Both the position numbers and the translations under genes were made by a program. This document shows, one piece after another, positions 43,575 to 51,702 of a DNA stretch of 64,000 nucleotides. The stretch spans positions 1 to 64,000 of the forward strand of contig JACKFD010000010.1 of assembly GCA_020632655.1 (NCBI GenBank), given 5' to 3'. Below the pieces are notes generated by a model that saw only the letters and a list, made by a program, of their open reading frames with translations, was not told the DNA's origin and made no database searches. Source of the stretch: Spirochaetaceae bacterium. GTDB lineage: Bacteria; Myxococcota_A; UBA9160; UBA4427. Position 1 is the stretch's first letter. Each line of letters starts with the position of its first letter.

Positions 43575-44828
43575 TCAGGCGCGCGCGGCGCCCTCCTGCT
43601 CTCGCACCTTCTGCAGCGCCCCCGTGAAGAGGTAGCAGTGCGAGTCGCGCGGGATGTCCGCGTCCGGCAGCGGCGTGTTGACCTGCTCGGGCGTCGGGCC
43701 ATGCACCGCAGCCCGCTCGCGCAGGGCGTCGAGATCGAAGCCGTAGAGCTCGGCCGCGTTCTCGCCGAACACGAGGCGACGCGTCTTCTCCGGGATGTCG
43801 GCGAAGGTCAGCCGCAGGGACTCGAGGTTGTAGGGGAAGGTGCCCTCGTAGTGGGGGTAGTCGTTGCCCCAGCAGACGCGGTCGGCGCCGACCTTGTCGA
43901 TGCCGTCGAGCTCGCCGAGGCTCGGGAAGCTCGCGCCGTAGTAGCAATGCTCGCGCGCGTACTCGCTCGGCAGGCGCTTGAGCGGCCAGTCGTCGGCGGA
44001 GTAGACCATCTCGCCGATCGATCCCGCCTTCACGCCGAGATGGATCCGGTCGAGCTGCGCGAGCATCTCGGGCGCCCAGGAGCAGCCCGACTCGGTCAGG
44101 ATGTACTTGAGCTTCGGGAAGCGCTCGTAGACGCCGCTCATGATCAGGTGTCGATAGCCGGCGCGGCAGTAGAAGGGCACCTCCGAGATCCAGAGCGCGT
44201 CAGCGAGTGCGCCCTCGCCGTAGTCGGGCGCGCCCTGCCCCGAGTGCTGGTTCATCACGAGGCCGTGGTCCTGGATCGCGGCGAACACGCGATCCCAGGC
44301 CCGGTCGTAGAGGGGCTTCAGCCAGTAGGCGTCGGGCGGGATCAGCGGGAGCAGCACGCCGCCGCGCAGGCCGGACTTCGCGATGAACTCGATGTCCTTG
44401 ATGGCCTCGTCGAGGTCGTTCGGCAGGATCACGCCGATCCCGGCGCGGCGGATCGGATCCTCGGCGCAGAAGTCCGCGAGCCAACGATTGTGGGCGCGGA
44501 TGCCGGCGAGGCAGCGCTCGTACTCATCGGGCTTCGGCGGGCCGCTCGTGACGATGCTCTTCTTGTAGAAGGGCGGCACCGTGTTCGGGAAGACGACCTC
44601 GCCGACGACGCCCTGACTGTCCTGGTCCTTCGTGCGGATCGCGAAGTCCCAGTTGCGCTTCTTCTTCACGCCGTAGTGGTCTTCGGAGGGATTGCGATAG
44701 CCGCCGCGCCACGCGTCGAAGTCCTCGCGGTATTTCGGATCGAGGTACTCGCGGTACTGCGCGTGGCTGCCGCCCGCGTGGGTGTCGGAGGTGATGAGGA
44801 CGTAGGGCTCGTTGCTGCCGGTCGGCAT
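43575..44828 (-). CDS. Amidohydrolase-2 family protein
   Basis: 417 residues of the PF04909 metal-dependent hydrolase group. YVLITSDTHAGGS (9-21) holds an altered first metal motif (DTH), LVMNQHSGQGAPDYG the metal-ligand His, and VCWGNDYPHYEGTFPYNLESL the C-terminal Asp. Members include decarboxylases and hydrolases acting on carboxylated aromatics and steroid side chains. GGAGCC precedes the ATG at 44826-44828. Divergent from the MarR regulator, which probably controls it. Confidence 0.87.
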   Translation of the reverse strand: MPTGSNEPYVLITSDTHAGGSHAQYREYLDPKYREDFDAWRGGYRNPSEDHYGVKKKRNWDFAIRTKDQDSQGVVGEVVFPNTVPPFYKKSIVTSGPPKPDEYERCLAGIRAHNRWLADFCAEDPIRRAGIGVILPNDLDEAIKDIEFIAKSGLRGGVLLPLIPPDAYWLKPLYDRAWDRVFAAIQDHGLVMNQHSGQGAPDYGEGALADALWISEVPFYCRAGYRHLIMSGVYERFPKLKYILTESGCSWAPEMLAQLDRIHLGVKAGSIGEMVYSADDWPLKRLPSEYAREHCYYGASFPSLGELDGIDKVGADRVCWGNDYPHYEGTFPYNLESLRLTFADIPEKTRRLVFGENAAELYGFDLDALRERAAVHGPTPEQVNTPLPDADIPRDSHCYLFTGALQKVREQEGAARA

Positions 44829-44901
44829 GGAGGGCTCCTTCGGATGCCCGCCCGGACGGGTCGGGGTCCGGATGGGTCCGGTGATGAGGGCTGTCGAACG
44901 G

Positions 44902-44933
44902 CTGACTGATTAGCTTGTATCTGACTGGTTAGC
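44902..44933. promoter_or_regulatory. Direct repeat, probable MarR operator
   Basis: CTGACTGATTAGC (44902-44914) is repeated as CTGACTGGTTAGC (44921-44933), 19 bp apart, one mismatch. It lies between divergent amidohydrolase and marR-like genes, 18 bp before the latter's ATG, in AT-richer sequence. Confidence 0.5.
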
Positions 44934-44950
44934 AAGATAGACTGCCGGCC

Positions 44951-45484
44951 ATGCCCGATCGACTCCCGCCGCCGGACCCGCTCGTCCTGATCGACGAAGG
45001 GCGGGAGTGCCGTCGCGAGGCCTTCCCCGACCTCCGCCTCGAAGAGGCCGGGCATCTGGCGCACCTGAATACGCTGGGACACCTGATCGAGGCCTACATG
45101 CTGCAGAGGCTCAAGCCACACGGCGTGAGTCCCTCGGACTACCGCGTGCTGACGGCGCTGCTCCTCGCGGTCCGCGGCGAGCGCGCCACGCCGCAGGTCC
45201 TGAACCACTTCACGCGGATCACGTCGGCCGGGATGACCCGCACCCTCGATCGCCTCGAGGGCGCCGGCTACCTCGCTCGGGTTCCGAACCCCGAGGACCG
45301 CCGCTCGGTGCTCGTCGAGCTCACTCCGACCGGTCGCGAGCTCGCCGAGTCCGTGATGCGCGACGTGCAGGGCCATTACGCGGAGACGCTGGAGGGCCTC
45401 GCCGACCCGGATCTCAAGGGCGAGGTCGAGACGCTGCGCCGGATCATCGCCCGCCTCGACCGGGCGACCGCCAACAGACGTTAG
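44951..45484 (+). CDS. MarR-family transcriptional regulator
   Basis: 177 residues. The winged helix spans about 60-130: LKPHGVSPSDYRVLTALLLA, TPQVLNHFTRITSAGMTRTLDRLEGAGYLARVPNPEDRRSVLVELTPTGR, with the DxR wing motif. The N-terminus has about 35 extra residues. Likely a ligand-responsive repressor of the amidohydrolase gene and perhaps of the SDR gene that follows 44 bp downstream. Confidence 0.9.
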   Translation: MPDRLPPPDPLVLIDEGRECRREAFPDLRLEEAGHLAHLNTLGHLIEAYMLQRLKPHGVSPSDYRVLTALLLAVRGERATPQVLNHFTRITSAGMTRTLDRLEGAGYLARVPNPEDRRSVLVELTPTGRELAESVMRDVQGHYAETLEGLADPDLKGEVETLRRIIARLDRATANRR

Positions 45485-45528
45485 GTCCGTTCCGAGACTG
45501 GACGGACCTTGCGATTGGGAGTGAGCTC

Positions 45529-46233
45529 ATGAAGGCCTGCGTGCTGACTGGCGCCGGAGGAGCGATCGGCGGCGCGATCGCCCGCGTCCTCGCCGGGAGC
45601 GGCTGGCGCGTGCTCGGCGTCGACCTCGCCTACCGCGACGACGAAGCGACGCCCTCCCCGCTCTCCGCGCGCATCACCTGCGACATCCGGGACGAGTCGG
45701 CCTTCCGAAGCTGCCTGCGCGCCTTCGCCGACGCCGAGCCCGTTCGCGGCCTCGTCAACTGCGCGGGCTTCTATCCGATCGAGCCCTTCGCGGACAGCGA
45801 CTCGACGTCCTGGCGTCGGCAGGTCGACGTGAACTTCCTCGCCCCCGTGATCGCCTGCCATGCCCTCCTCCCCGGCATGGTCGAGGCCGGCTGGGGTCGG
45901 ATCGTGAACATCACCTCCGACTCGAGCCGGACGGGCGCAGCGCGGCTGGCGGTCTACGCCGGTACGAAGGGCGGGCTGCTCAGCTTCTCGAAGAGCCTCG
46001 CCCAGGAGGTCGGCCGCACGGGCGTGACCGTCAACTGCGTCTCGCCGGGAACCATCCAGGTCCCGACGACCGACGCGGACATGGCCGGCAAGCTCGCGCG
46101 CAAGATCCCTGTCGGTCGACTCGGGAAGCCCGAAGACGTCGCCGCCGCCGTGGACTTCCTCATGAGCGAAGCCGCCGAGTACATCACGGGCGAGGTCGTG
46201 TCGGTCGGGGGCGGGCTGACGATGGTGGGCTGA
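45529..46233 (+). CDS. Short-chain dehydrogenase/reductase
   Basis: 234 residues. Cofactor motif TGAGGAIG (7-14), NCAG (77-80), Ser130 in NITSDSS and the catalytic Y143-x3-K147 in VYAGTKGG; the sequence continues SPGTIQVPTT and ends in the GEVVSVGGGLTMVG tail common to FabG-like SDRs. Asp32 after the second strand (GVDLAY) suggests NAD rather than NADP. Follows the MarR gene closely and probably belongs to its operon. Confidence 0.9.
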   Translation: MKACVLTGAGGAIGGAIARVLAGSGWRVLGVDLAYRDDEATPSPLSARITCDIRDESAFRSCLRAFADAEPVRGLVNCAGFYPIEPFADSDSTSWRRQVDVNFLAPVIACHALLPGMVEAGWGRIVNITSDSSRTGAARLAVYAGTKGGLLSFSKSLAQEVGRTGVTVNCVSPGTIQVPTTDADMAGKLARKIPVGRLGKPEDVAAAVDFLMSEAAEYITGEVVSVGGGLTMVG

Positions 46234-46336
46234 GCGCGTCGAGGATCGCTGGCGGTCGGGTGGGCACGGATCCCTGGACGTGCGTTCCCGGGTGGCGGTG
46301 CTCGGATGCGCGGGGAACGGACGGGGAAGGGGCGCG

Positions 46337-47167
46337 ATGGGCGAGATCCGTACGCTGAGTACGAGCGAGCTGGACGCTTACGCCGCGGCGATCGAAGAAC
46401 GTGGCTACGTCGTGGCGGAGAACGTCATCCCCCGATCCACGGTCGAATCCCTGACCGCGACGATCGATCGGCTCCTGGTCGACCTCGACGTTCCGTTCGG
46501 AGACAACGCCTTCCTCGGCCGTCATACGCGTCGCATCTTCAACCTGCTCGCGCGCGACCCCGTCTTCCGCTCCATCCCGATCCACCCCGGGACGTTGCCC
46601 GTGATCGAACGCGTGCTCGACGACCAGTGCCTGCTCTCGTCGCTCACGGCGGCCGAGATGAATCCGGGGCAGGAGGCGCAAGCGCTACACAGCGACGACG
46701 CTTCCCACCGACTCCAGAGACCCGGCCCGCCTTCCGTGGCCGTCGCGATCTGGGCGCTCACCGACTTCACCAGGGAGAACGGCGGCACCCGCCTCGTCCC
46801 GGGTTCCCATCGTTTCGATCGCCCGCCGCGACGCGGCGACGATCCCGAGACCGTCTCGATCGAGATGTCCGCGGGAAGCGTCCTCCTCTACAACGCCAGC
46901 CTCTGGCACGGCGGAGGCGCGAACCGCTCGTCCGCGCGACGCATCGCGATCGTGTGCAACTACTGCGCGGGCTACCTCCGGCAGGAGGAGTGCCAGCTCC
47001 TCGCCATACCGCGCGCGCAGGTCGAGGAATTCGAGCCGCGCCTGCGGCGCCTGATCGGATACTCGACCTATCGCGGGCTCCTCGGCCACATCGACGGCGA
47101 GAGCCCGGAGTCGCTCATCGACCCGACGATCGAGACGGACATGGTCTGGCGGCGGATCGGGCGCTGA
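46337..47167 (+). CDS. Phytanoyl-CoA dioxygenase-like Fe(II)/2OG oxygenase
   Basis: 276 residues. Facial triad: H118-x-D120 in ALHSDDA and His191 in ASLWHGGGANRS; Arg201 follows for 2-oxoglutarate. GGTRLVPGSHRFD (149-161) is the family block before the distal histidine. Family members hydroxylate branched acyl-CoAs, ectoine or secondary metabolites. The ATG at 46337 has GGGAAGGGG upstream. It faces the LamG gene, with 15 bp between the stops. Confidence 0.88.
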   Translation: MGEIRTLSTSELDAYAAAIEERGYVVAENVIPRSTVESLTATIDRLLVDLDVPFGDNAFLGRHTRRIFNLLARDPVFRSIPIHPGTLPVIERVLDDQCLLSSLTAAEMNPGQEAQALHSDDASHRLQRPGPPSVAVAIWALTDFTRENGGTRLVPGSHRFDRPPRRGDDPETVSIEMSAGSVLLYNASLWHGGGANRSSARRIAIVCNYCAGYLRQEECQLLAIPRAQVEEFEPRLRRLIGYSTYRGLLGHIDGESPESLIDPTIETDMVWRRIGR

Positions 47168-47182
47168 GGAGCCGGCGCCGCG

Positions 47183-48574
47183 TCAGTCGAGCTCGAAGAG
47201 GAGCTGCAGGGAGACGCCCTGCCTGCCGTTGTAGAGGCGGATGAGCTCGTCGATCGTGAGGCTGCGGCTCCAGAAGGCGACCTCGTCGATCTCGCCGTCG
47301 AAGTACTGGCTGAACGACGGCCTCCCGCCGAGCCGGAACTCGTTCAGCGTCGGCGACTGGTCGACGAAGGGGAAGGTCTCCCGGTAGCTCGTGCTGAACC
47401 CACCGGGGAAGGCGACCTGAACGCTGCCCTCGTCGACGTTGAGCACGAAGAAGACCCAATCGTCCAGGGGGATCGAGCTACTGATGGCGATCCATCGCCA
47501 TCGCTCTTCCTGGGTGGCCACGGCGTAGGAGAGGGTCCCGTTGGCGAAGCGCGCCATCTCGTACTCGCCCTCCTTGTTGAAGAGGATCCCGCCTTCGTTC
47601 GGGTTGCTGCCGGGACCGCGGGCGCGGAACCAGCCCGTGATGGTGAAGGGGGCCGTCGGTGCGAGACGGGCGAGGCCGCCGGTGTCGGTCACCGCGGCGT
47701 AGTCGCCGTTGCCATCCATCGAGAGCGCGTCACCGAAGAAGCCGGGCGCCGTCGTCGCGTTGCCACGGAGCGCGAGGTCGAGCCGGGGGTCGGGCGTCGG
47801 TGACCGGTTGGCTCCCGGCGCGTCGGCGTCGAAGGGCCAGTAGGCCACGAGGGCGTCGCGCGCGGCCGTCAGCTGCCGGAACGAGACGGTGTCGGCGACC
47901 CGCTCGACGCGGAATCGCGCGTAGTCGTCCGCGGCGAGGATCCGGGCGACCGTGATGGTGGTTCCGCGAGGCGCCAGCTTGTCGCGCAGCTTCTCGAGGC
48001 CGAGCCGGAAGCGTTCGGTCGCCGCGTCCCGGCGTTGTGTCCGGCGCGCGTCGTCGGGCTTCTTCAAGTCGGCGAGCTCCGTCTTGTACTGGCTCTGGAC
48101 GAGCTTCGTCGCGAGCTTCAAGGCCCCGACGATCGCCTCCTCACGATCCGTGCCACTGATCCCCTCTTCGACGGCGCGCTCGAACTCCAGCGCGATCGAC
48201 GAGCCCAGCGAATAGCTGGAGGGCAGCGCGCATCGTCCGCGCTGCTCGTCCCGCTCGTCGAGGCGCGTCGCGCGCTCCTCGAAGCGCGTTTGGATCGCGA
48301 TCCGGCACTCCTGGTAGGCCGCATAGGAGTCGGCGATGGAGCTGCCCCGGACCAGCGCGACATGGCGGTCGACGATGCAGCGAAGCTCGTCCTGCGCCCG
48401 CCGGGCGTCGAGGGCCATGCGCGCGATTCCGCACTTCGTCGTGGGATCGCTCGCCTGCGCGGCCGGCGCGAGGAGCAGGCCTAGCACCAGTACGAGACCG
48501 AGCCGAGCGAGCGGACCGCGCGACCCGAAGCGACCGGGGCGGGCTCGAAGAGTCTGGGGGCGAGTCGTGTCCAT
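47183..48574 (-). CDS. Secreted LamG/concanavalin-A-like domain protein
   Basis: 463 residues. Signal peptide (LARLGLVLVLGLLLAPAAQAS), then an alpha-helical segment with conserved Cys residues (KCGIARM, LRCIVDRH, QECRIAIQ, RCALP; residues 46-120), and a C-terminal LamG-like jelly roll (AYWPFDADAPG near 245, FTITGWFRARG, LNEFRLGGRPSFSQYFDGEIDEVAFWSRSLTIDELIRLYNG). The jelly roll is of the LamG_3 kind found in surface proteins that bind sugars. Function unknown. Confidence 0.8.
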   Translation of the reverse strand: MDTTRPQTLRARPGRFGSRGPLARLGLVLVLGLLLAPAAQASDPTTKCGIARMALDARRAQDELRCIVDRHVALVRGSSIADSYAAYQECRIAIQTRFEERATRLDERDEQRGRCALPSSYSLGSSIALEFERAVEEGISGTDREEAIVGALKLATKLVQSQYKTELADLKKPDDARRTQRRDAATERFRLGLEKLRDKLAPRGTTITVARILAADDYARFRVERVADTVSFRQLTAARDALVAYWPFDADAPGANRSPTPDPRLDLALRGNATTAPGFFGDALSMDGNGDYAAVTDTGGLARLAPTAPFTITGWFRARGPGSNPNEGGILFNKEGEYEMARFANGTLSYAVATQEERWRWIAISSSIPLDDWVFFVLNVDEGSVQVAFPGGFSTSYRETFPFVDQSPTLNEFRLGGRPSFSQYFDGEIDEVAFWSRSLTIDELIRLYNGRQGVSLQLLFELD

Positions 48575-49010
48575 GATGCGGACTCCCTTCGACCGGAAGA
48601 GTGCCAGGCTTCGGGGAGCCGGTTACCCGAGTCGGGCGGGTCGGCCGCCGCGACCGGACGGGCCCCCCGGGCTTCGGCCTGGCATGGCCGAGGCCGCGGG
48701 TGGGGCCCGAGGGTCGGGATCGTCCTCGTTCGCGGGCATCGCGGGAGCGCGCCCGATCGCCGGCAGGGATCGCACGCGGATCTCGAAAAGGCCCGGCCGG
48801 GACGATGACAGGTCTTCCCCGGTCAGGAGAAGTCGATTCCTTCCGTAGGCTTCCGGCGCCGGGGATCTTCCTCGGTCGAGGCATCAGCCACGTCGTCCTG
48901 GAAGCGATCCGAGCCGGGAGACGACGCGTGCGTACGACGCCGCCCCAACCTACCGGAAATCGCGCGATCGAAAGCGGGGCGCCTCCCTCGCAACACTCGC
49001 CCGAGCCGTG
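48575..49010. other. Gap upstream of the LamG gene
   Basis: Should hold the LamG promoter. Beyond that I see no intact gene; the right part runs into the remnant described next. Confidence 0.35.
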
Positions 49011-49345
49011 CCTGCGCAGTCGTTCCATCCGAACGACGCCGTGGATGCGCATGCGCGCATCGATCCGTTCCTTCCGATCGACCCACGCGGGAATCGGATC
49101 ACCGACTTCGCGGCGACCGGGATCGATCAGACCGTCGGCGTGTAGACCGGAAGCGGCAACGGGACCTTCCACGCCCCCGTGGTCCATCCGGTCGGAAGCG
49201 AGCGCCAGATCGTGGACGTCGACGGGGACGCAGCACCGGACATCGTCTCTCCGAATCTCTACAGCAAGCACGTGGGCGTGCTCCTGCCGGAGCCCGCAGG
49301 CGGAATCGCGTGGCCGAGCGCGATCGTGATGCTCGTTGCGCTCGG
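49011..49345 (+). pseudogene. Decayed 3' end of a VCBS-repeat PEP-CTERM gene
   Basis: One frame reads AQSFHPNDAVDAHARIDPFLP, GNRITDFAATGIDQTVGV, then an in-frame TAG (49143-49145), then TGSGNGTFHAPVVHP, IVDVDGDAAPDIVSPNLYS and finally VLLPEPAGGIAWPSAIVMLVALGGRPR. This is the FG-GAP calcium loop (DVDGDAAPD) followed by a PEP-CTERM tail (PEP, hydrophobic helix, basic end). The stop codon, missing upstream part and lack of a start mark it as a remnant. It meets the ADP-ribosylglycohydrolase remnant tail to tail near 49350. Confidence 0.55.
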
Positions 49346-49349
49346 AGGT

Positions 49350-50229
49350 CGCCCGCGGTCTGCACCTCGAGCGTCGGCGAGTCGTCGGGCCACCTCGACG
49401 GTTCGCGCGACCAGATCGTCGACCGACATCTCGTCGTGTCCGGCGAGCGCGAGCCCCACCCGACCCCGCCAGGGCGCCGTCCAGTGATCGGGAATGTCGC
49501 GTCCCGAAAGACCCCAGAGACCACCGATCGTCGCGGCATTGCAGTCCGTGTCCCAGCCCGCGGAGACGGCCTCGCCGATCGCGGCGGAGAAATCCGACTC
49601 GCTCTCCAGCAGCGCCCAGCGCGGCGACGAAGACTGCGCCCGCAACACCATCACCGCGGTGCGAGAGCGCGGCGTCGGCCCGTGCCAGTCGCGCCGCCAG
49701 CGCCGGCCGACCGGGGCAGACCCAGCCGTAGACGTCTGCTCGGATCTGCGCACCGATCCAGTCCGAGTACGGGTCGTCGGAGCATCGCGACAGATCGAAG
49801 TCTTCGGGGATCCCGGGTGACCCGTCTCCCATCGCGTCGAGGAGCGTCCGGTAGGCAGCCCGTTCGGCGGTAGAAGTCTGCGCCGCAGGCAGGACGCTCA
49901 GCCACTCCCGAGCCACATCCGCGGCCGTGAGCGCCGCCCCATGGGCCTCGAGCAGCCGCAGGGCCAGGATGCTGTAGTGGATGTCGTCGTCGGGCTCGGC
50001 CCGCGTGATCGCCCCGCGACAGCAGGCCGCTCCGTAGTGCGCAACCGACGTGCCGGCGATCGCCGGAACGTAGTCGCGTAGCGGAAGGGCGCCCGCTGAT
50101 GCGAGAGTCGTGGAGTGCGACGTGTCCCTCGCGGAGGGAGAGCAGCTCGACGGGCTTGCCGAGCTGGCCGTCGCTGATCCGTCCGAGCCATGCGCCGCGT
50201 ATCCGCCGTTCGAGCTGCGACCCTGCCAT
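49350..50229 (-). pseudogene. ADP-ribosylglycohydrolase, frameshifted
   Basis: The family is clear in three frames. Frame one: MAGSQLERRIRGAWLGRISDGQLGKPVELLSL from an ATG at 50227-50229. Frame two, from about 50095: ALPLRDYVPAIAGTS, PDDDIHYSILALRLLEAHGA, DPYSDWIGAQIRADVYGWVCPGRP and ALSHRGDGVAGAVFVAAL. Frame three, from about 49620: LLESESDFSAAIGEAVSAGWDTDCNAATIGGLWGLSG. Both metal-site motifs (DDD-I and WDTDCNA) survive, but the two frame changes break the protein. Unless the sequence has errors, the gene is inactive. Confidence 0.75.
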
Positions 50230-50482
50230 GGTCGAGGTGGATCCCAGGCGCACGGCAGTGGGTAGGCAAACCGAGCTGAGCTGTTCGCGGACACCGATCC
50301 AACCGCTTTCGACAGATGCGCTGTGCGTTACCAGGACCAACCCGGCCTAGAATGAAGGACGTCCTGGCTCGTCATGGGTGCGAGCGTCGACAGACAGATC
50401 GCTCCTCACGACTCCTCGACCGGTAGCCTGGATCGAGACCCGTTCGAATGAACGATGGGACCCCCCAGCCGGGAGACACGAC

Positions 50483-51628
50483 ATGTCGAAGGCCACAGCA
50501 GCGCCCTTCCCGATCCACGCGAGCGACGACGCACTCGAGGACCTCGAGCGCCGACTCGCGTCGACCCGCTGGCCTGCGCCCGCGGATCCGGGATGGACGC
50601 TCGGCACCGATCCGGTGTGGCTGCGAGATCTGGTCGACTACTGGCGGAACGAGTTCGACTGGCGGTCTCAAGAGGACTGGCTGAACGCCACGCTCCCCGG
50701 GCAACGAGCCCACGTGCGCGGAATCGACGTGCACTTCTCACACCGACCCGGTCGCGACCCCGCTGCGCTTCCTCTCCTGCTCCTGCACGGCTGGCCGAGC
50801 TCGTTCGTCGAGATGCACCGCATCGTCGGCCCACTCAGCGACCCGACCGACCACGGCCTGGGCGGCGGTCCACGCTTCGACGTCGTCGTCGGCTCCCTGC
50901 CCGGGCACGGCTTCTCGAGTGCTCCGTCGGATCCAGCGTTCGGTGCCGATGAATGCGCGGACGTCTTTCGCGACCTGATGGTCGACGTGCTCGGCTACGA
51001 ACGCTTCGCGATCCACGGCGGCGACCGCGGCGCATTCGTCGCGACGAGCCTGGGCCATCGCCACCCGGAGCACGTCGCTGCGATCCACCAGACGCTGCCG
51101 CTCGGGATCCCCGACAGCCCCCCGTCCGCCGAAGAACGAGCATGGCTCGAAGAGGTGGAAGCCTGGAGTCGCGAGGAAGGCGGCTACTCCGCTCTCCAGG
51201 CGACGCGGCCCCTGTCGCTCGCCTACGGACTCAACGACTCGCCGGTCGGGCTCGCGGCGTGGATCTGCGAGAAGTTCTTCGCCTGGGCCGACTGCGACGA
51301 CGACCCACTCGAGGTCTTCACACGCGACGAGCTCCTCGTGAACGTGATGATCTACTGGCTGTCCGGCTCCATCTATCCCTCGGCCCGCTTCTACTGGGCC
51401 CATCGCCACGCGCCGCCCGCCGCGATCCGCCCGGTCCGGATCGAGGTCCCGACGGGCATCTGCCTCTTCCCGAAAGAGGTCATGCGGCCGCCGCGCTCGG
51501 CCGTCGCGCGCAAATACGACCTGCGGCATTGGCGCGAGCCCTTGCGGGGCGGTCATTTCCCCGCCCTCGAGGCGCCCCACATGCTCGTCGAGGACCTGCG
51601 CGAGTTCCTCGAGCCCTTCGTCCCCTGA
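50483..51628 (+). CDS. Epoxide hydrolase with EHN domain
   Basis: 381 residues. The N-terminal epoxide-hydrolase domain (EHN) occupies residues 8-110 (PIHASDDALEDLERRLASTRWP, YWRNEFDWRSQEDWLN). The alpha/beta-hydrolase core has oxyanion motif LHGWPSS (101-107) and nucleophile Asp181 in IHGGDRGAFVAT; the acid/base His is in RGGHFPALEAP. Two Tyr that activate the epoxide are likely in YALN-like and YWAHR segments. The start at 50483 has GGGAGA upstream. Converges with the RND gene. Confidence 0.9.
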   Translation: MSKATAAPFPIHASDDALEDLERRLASTRWPAPADPGWTLGTDPVWLRDLVDYWRNEFDWRSQEDWLNATLPGQRAHVRGIDVHFSHRPGRDPAALPLLLLHGWPSSFVEMHRIVGPLSDPTDHGLGGGPRFDVVVGSLPGHGFSSAPSDPAFGADECADVFRDLMVDVLGYERFAIHGGDRGAFVATSLGHRHPEHVAAIHQTLPLGIPDSPPSAEERAWLEEVEAWSREEGGYSALQATRPLSLAYGLNDSPVGLAAWICEKFFAWADCDDDPLEVFTRDELLVNVMIYWLSGSIYPSARFYWAHRHAPPAAIRPVRIEVPTGICLFPKEVMRPPRSAVARKYDLRHWREPLRGGHFPALEAPHMLVEDLREFLEPFVP

Positions 51629-51702
51629 CACGAGGGCTCAGGCCGAGGCGAGGGCCGCGAACGCGAGCCCAACGCCCCGACTCACGGCGATGGGCGCGTC
51701 CA

